This document shows, piece by piece, positions 59,853-64,000 of a stretch of 64,000 nucleotides of DNA (position 1 is its first letter; every line of letters starts with the position of its first letter). Made by a program: the position numbers and the translations under genes. This DNA comes from Anadara kagoshimensis (lineage: Eukaryota; Mollusca; Bivalvia; Arcoida; Arcidae). The notes below the pieces were generated by a model. That model was not told the origin of the DNA and did no database searches. It saw nothing but the letters and a program-made list of their open reading frames with translations. The DNA lies in NCBI GenBank assembly GCA_021292105.1, contig CM037861.1:60309245-60373244 (forward strand), written 5' to 3'.

Positions 59853-60890
59853 ATGATTAAATTAAATTTACGAGGAAAAACAATTTCATATTCATCATAT
59901 AAAAAGAAAATTAATATTGAAAAGGAATTTAAATTAGAAAATAAGCTTAAAAATCTTTACGAAAATGAAGCCATATCATCTCGAGACGAAATAGAAAATG
60001 TAGAACATGAATTAAAAACTTTAAGGGAAGATAAAATAAGAGGATTAATAATGAGATCGAAAGCAAAATGGTTAATAGAGGGGGATAAAAGCAGTAAATA
60101 TTTTTGCAATTTAGAAAAAAGACAATATCTGGAAAAAACAATACCAAAATTGATTCTTGATAATGGTACAGAATTGGATAGCCAGTCTGATATAATAAAT
60201 GCCCAAAGAGATTTTTACAGAACCTTATATACATCCCAAAACCTTCAGAGCAATGATAAAAATCACATATTCTTTGATAAAAATAATGCCTTTTTAAATC
60301 AACTTGATGAAACACAGTCAGTGGCACTTGAAGGGGAACTATCAGATCTCGAATGTACAAATGCTTTGAATTTTATGAAAAACGGAAAATCGCCAGGAAT
60401 GGATGGATTTACAATCGAATTTTACAAATTTTTTTGGAATGATATTAGAGAATTTGTTGTCAAAGCATTAAATTATGGGTATAATAATGGTAAATTCTCT
60501 ATTACACAAAGGCAGGGGGTGATCACATGTATTCCTAAGGAGGGAAAGTCAAAATTTTACTTAAAAAATTGGAGGCCGATTTCCTTACTGAATGTAGATT
60601 ATAAAATTGCATCAGCAGCAATTGCTAGCCGAATTAAACCAGTTCTTAATACAATAATAAGTGAATCACAAACAGGCTTTATAAAAGGGAGGTTTATTGG
60701 GGAGACAAGTAGGTTGGTATATGACATTTTAGAAAAAACAGAAACAGAAAATATTCCAGGTATTTTGCTTCTTCTTGATTTTGAAAAAGCTTTTGATTCC
60801 ATAGAATGGTCTTTTATTGAAAATTCACTTAAATTCTTGGTTTTGGGAACTCAATCATCAAGTGGTTTCTTGCTTTTTATTCAGATATAA
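59853..60890 (+). pseudogene. LINE reverse transcriptase, first part
   Basis: MKNGKSPGMDGFTIEFYKFF, WRPISLLNVDYKIASAAIA, SESQTGFIKGRFI and LLLLDFEKAFDSIEW are the RT motifs 1 to A. The catalytic Asp of motif A is present. A frameshift follows at about 60,840-60,850; the next motif, GVRQGDPLSPYLF (motif B), lies in another frame at about 60,940-60,985. Confidence 0.85.
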
Positions 60891-62062
60891 CAAGCTGTAC
60901 TCAATACAACGGTCACTGTTCTAGTTTCTTCCAGATTCAACGGGGTGTCAGACAAGGTGACCCACTTTCCCCTTATCTTTTCATCATATCCGCTGAGTTA
61001 TTAAGTGCAGCAATTAAACAAGACCCTAAAATAAAAGGCATCACAATAAACGATTCTGAATATCTTATAGGACAGTATGCAGGTGATACCAGCCTTATGC
61101 TGGACGATGACTCTGAATCTCTTAACTCTGCTATTAAAATAATTGAAGATTTTGGCGACTGTTCTGGTTTGAGAGCAAACTTTGAAAAAACCGAGGTTGT
61201 GTGGATTGGGGCCAGGAGGGGATGCATTGAGGAATTGCAAACTAAAAAGTGTTTAAAATGGAATCACAGTGGATCTTTTAAACTTCTAGGGCTAAAATAT
61301 AATTTACAAGCAGACTCGATATATATCGAGAATTACACTGAAAAGGTTACCTCTTTTAAAAACGTTCTCAAAAACTGGTCTTATAGAAATTTGTCCTTAA
61401 TGGGAAAAGTCACAGTGGTGAAAACAATCGCATTACCAATATTGATTCAAACTTTCATGGCACTTCCAGATCCCCCTAAAAGAATAACAGATGAAATACA
61501 ATCACACATTTTTAACTTCATCTGGAATGGCAAAGTAGATAAACTTAAACGAAATATTATGTATAACGACCTGGAACATGGCGGACTTCGGGTGCCTCAT
61601 ATACAATCTTTTTATCGAGCACTTAAAATGACATGGATTAAAAAACTAATTGACCCTCTGAATAACTCATCTTGGAAATGTCTTTTGTTAGATACGCTTG
61701 AAAAAATTGGAGGAGATAAAATACTTTTCCTACAGGAAATTGGCATATCAAAATGTTGTGCAGGATTCAATTCTTTTTGGATAGATGTTTTTCAAAATTG
61801 GGCAAAATTAAACCAATCCTTCACTGCATCCCCGAATGACATTATTTCCCAACCTCTATGGTACAATCCCGAGATTAGAATTGATAAAAAAATGGTATTT
61901 TTCAAGAACATGGTCGATTGTGACATTTATTTTATTAATGATATTATTGACGAACATGGATTTTTCTTGAACTGCGGAGAGCGGCTGTTCAATAAATCAT
62001 GTGAGTTACGCGGGTCTAGTAAATGCTATACCAAAACACTGGAAAAATATCTTAAAAAATAA
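60890..62062 (+). pseudogene. LINE reverse transcriptase, second part
   Basis: Contains motif B (QGDPLSPYLF) and then GQYAGDTSLMLDDDSE at about 61,070-61,120. The canonical F/YADD box reads YAGD: the first of the two metal-binding Asp is Gly. Thumb and connection sequences follow (LLGLKYNL, LSLMGKVTVVKTIALPILIQ). The frame ends at 62,062. Confidence 0.8.
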
Positions 62063-62299
62063 TTTGTTTAATAAAGAAATTAAAAATGTTAATATACAAT
62101 ATTTAAAACGGAAAGACAAAGTTTCAAAAATATTTTACAACATGTTCTTAAAATCGGTTAAAAAGGACCCTTTTAAAACACAAGATTTTTTTCATACACA
62201 ACTTAACACTAGTATCCTCGAAATAAACTGGAAACAGATATATAAATCGCCTTTTATTATTACCAGTGATTCAAAGTTGCAGTCTTTGCAGTTCAAGAT

Positions 62300-62748
62300 C
62301 AATCATAATATAATTTTTACAAATGATCGATTATTTAAGTGTAAACTTTCAGAAAGAACTGTGTACTTTTTGTTTTGAAACAAAAGAAACATTGATTCAC
62401 TTATTTTATGAATGTAGTTACAGTCGATCGGTTTGGTTTGGTCTTTTAGATGACCTTTACAATAGTTGTGGTTTATTATTATTTGACAAAACATACGACA
62501 TTTTTATTCTTGGTTTGACAAATCATCCAAACAAACATATAATTAATCTCTGTTTTCTGATCATCAAAAATCACATATACTTATGTAAATTGAGAAAGAC
62601 CAGGCCAAACTATAAAATTGCTTTACAATCAATCAAAGATTACAGAAAATTAGAACTGTTCTCTCTATATATGTTAAGTCCCAAAATAGCAAACAACATA
62701 AGACAATCATGGAATATTATTAATTTACTTTTAGATAGAAATGGATGA
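62300..62748 (+). pseudogene. LINE C-terminal Cys/His domain
   Basis: CTFCFETKETLIHLFYECSY, followed by SRSVWFGL, is the CxxC...H....C motif found at the C-terminus of many L1/Tx1-like RTs. The preceding frame at 62,001-62,378 overlaps and carries LFKCKLSERT, so one frameshift lies near 62,345. Confidence 0.7.
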
Positions 62749-62854
62749 ATTTATAATTTGTATATTTTTCTCTGTTAAAGTGTGTATTTATATATTAATG
62801 AAATGATTATGTTTAATGTATGGAAGATGGAATAAAAACTATTAATACCAAAAG

Positions 62855-64000
62855 AGTTTAAGCTAACGAGGAGACGAGATGAGCTGTCGAGTTTAAGCTA
62901 ACGAGGAGCCAAGATGAGCTGTAGAGTTAAAACTAACGAGGAGCCAAGATGAGCTGTAGAGTTAAAGCTAACGAGGAGCCAAGATGAGCTGCCGACTTGA
63001 AGCTAACGAGGAGCCAAGATGAGCTGTCGAGTTAAAGCTAACGAGGAGCCAAGATGAGCTGTCGAGTTAAAGCTAACGAGGAGCCAAGATGAGCTGTCGA
63101 GTTAAAGCTAACGAGGAGCCAAGATGAGCTGTCGACTTGAAGCTAACGAGGAGCCAAGATGAGCTGTAGAGTTAAAACTAACGAGGAGCCAAGATGAGCT
63201 GTAGAGTTAAAGCTAACGAGGAGACGAGATGAGCTGTAGAATTAAAGCTAACGAGGAGCCAATATAAGCTGTAGAGTTAAAGCTAACGAGGAGCCAAGAT
63301 GAGCTGTAGAGTTAAAGCTAACGAGGAGCCAAGATGAGCTGTCGAGTTAAAGCTAACGAGGAGCCAAGATGAGCTGTAGAGTTAAAACTAACGAGGAGCC
63401 AAGATGAGCTGTAGAGTTAAAGCTAACGAGGAGCCAAGATGAGCTGCCGACTTGAAGCTAACGAGGAGCCAAGATGAGCTGTCGAGTTAAAGCTAACGAG
63501 GAGCCAAGATGAGCTGTCGAGTTAAAGCTAACGAGGAGCCAAGATGAGCTGTCGAGTTAAAGCTAACGAGGAGCCAAGATGAGCTGTCGACTTGAAGCTA
63601 ACGAGGAGCCAAGATGAGCTGTAGAGTTAAAACTAACGAGGAGCCAAGATGAGCTGTAGAGTTAAAGCTAACGAGGAGCCAAGATGAGCTGCCGACTTGA
63701 AGCTAACGAGGAGCCAATATAAACTGTAGAGTTAAAGCTAACGAAGAGCCAAGATGAGCTGTCGAGTTAAAGCTAACGAGGAGCCAATATAAGCTGTCGA
63801 GTTAAAGCTAACGAGGAGCCAAGATAAGCTGTAGAGTTAAAGCTAACGAGGAGCCAAGATGAGCTGTAGAGTTAAAGCTAACGAGGAGCCAAGATAAGCT
63901 GTCGAGTTAAAGCTAACGAGGAGCCAAGATAAGCTGTCGAGTTAAAGCTAACGAGGAGCCAAGATAAGCTGTCGAGTTAAAGCTAACGAGGAGCCAAGAT
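62855..64000 (+). repeat. 35-bp minisatellite running off the window
   Basis: About 33 units containing AGCTAACGAGGAGCCAAGAT then GAGCTG(T/C)(A/C)GA. Variant marker units with GACTTGA occur near 62,990, 63,133, 63,449, 63,589 and 63,694. The first two recur about 456 bases later (13 units), showing a block duplication. The array starts about 100 bases after the end of the LINE. Confidence 0.95.

Larger units (their letters stand above)
58966..62752 (+). mobile_element. Decayed Tx1/L1-like LINE (endonuclease, reverse transcriptase, C-terminal zinc motif)
   Basis: An APE-type endonuclease (58,966-59,796) is followed by reverse transcriptase (59,853-60,890, then 60,890-62,062 in another frame) and a Cys/His C-terminus (62,323-62,748). 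The order and motifs fit the L1/Tx1 group: GRGIWKFNNGLL after the endonuclease and WLIEGDKSSKYFCNLEKRQ before the RT. No ORF1 was seen upstream, and at least three frameshifts separate the pieces. The tail ends TAAAAACTATTAATACC just before the 35-bp minisatellite. Confidence 0.85.

Overview
This window comes from a metazoan nuclear genome, most likely a bivalve mollusc. It is AT-rich, its genes are short exons with GT/AG junctions, and it carries tRNA-headed SINEs, Helitron-like short elements with internal tandem units, a Ty3/Gypsy-like relic, a Tx1/L1-like LINE and several minisatellites. There are no bacterial-type operons. The lineage call rests on repeat style only.

The dominant structure is a giant inverted duplication. 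Bases 1-21,501 are the reverse complement of about 21,502-43,524, centred on a (TA)n tract near 21,502. Base 1 still pairs (with 43,524), so the left arm runs off the window and the true arm length is unknown. The arms are nearly identical. They differ by scattered SNPs, a 1,409-bp Helitron-like insertion found only on the right (30,352-31,760), a 1,050-bp segment found only on the left (12,641-13,690), and small indels in a repeat array.

Each arm carries one copy of the same unusual gene, transcribed outward from the centre. From centre to edge it holds: four exons of a KMT5A (SETD8)-like SET domain; a phase-compatible linker exon and a small exon; a 4.3-kb exon made of about 100 copies of an octapeptide repeat (DDIVQPTQ), two zinc fingers and the first half of a tyrosine-recombinase-like domain; and three exons with the rest of that domain, including the second Arg, the His and the Tyr. 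On the right, where the window runs past the mirrored part, an acidic exon and a terminal Myb/SANT-like exon follow. All splice phases in the inferred chain agree. The assembly looks like a chromatin-writer plus recombinase fusion, either a domesticated Crypton-type protein or part of a mobile unit. Frameshifts in the array of both copies, and in the SANT exon, leave its intactness open.

Right of the palindrome (43.5-64 kb) is repeat-rich DNA: nested SINEs near 47.2-47.7 kb, a 257-bp inverted-repeat MITE at 46.9 kb, a 2-kb minisatellite with a 124-bp higher-order unit (48.5-50.6 kb), a decayed Ty3/Gypsy-like element (52.1-56.9 kb), a decayed Tx1/L1-like LINE (58.97-62.75 kb) and a 35-bp minisatellite that runs off the end (62.85-64 kb). 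Intergenic and intronic DNA not listed below showed no recognisable gene.
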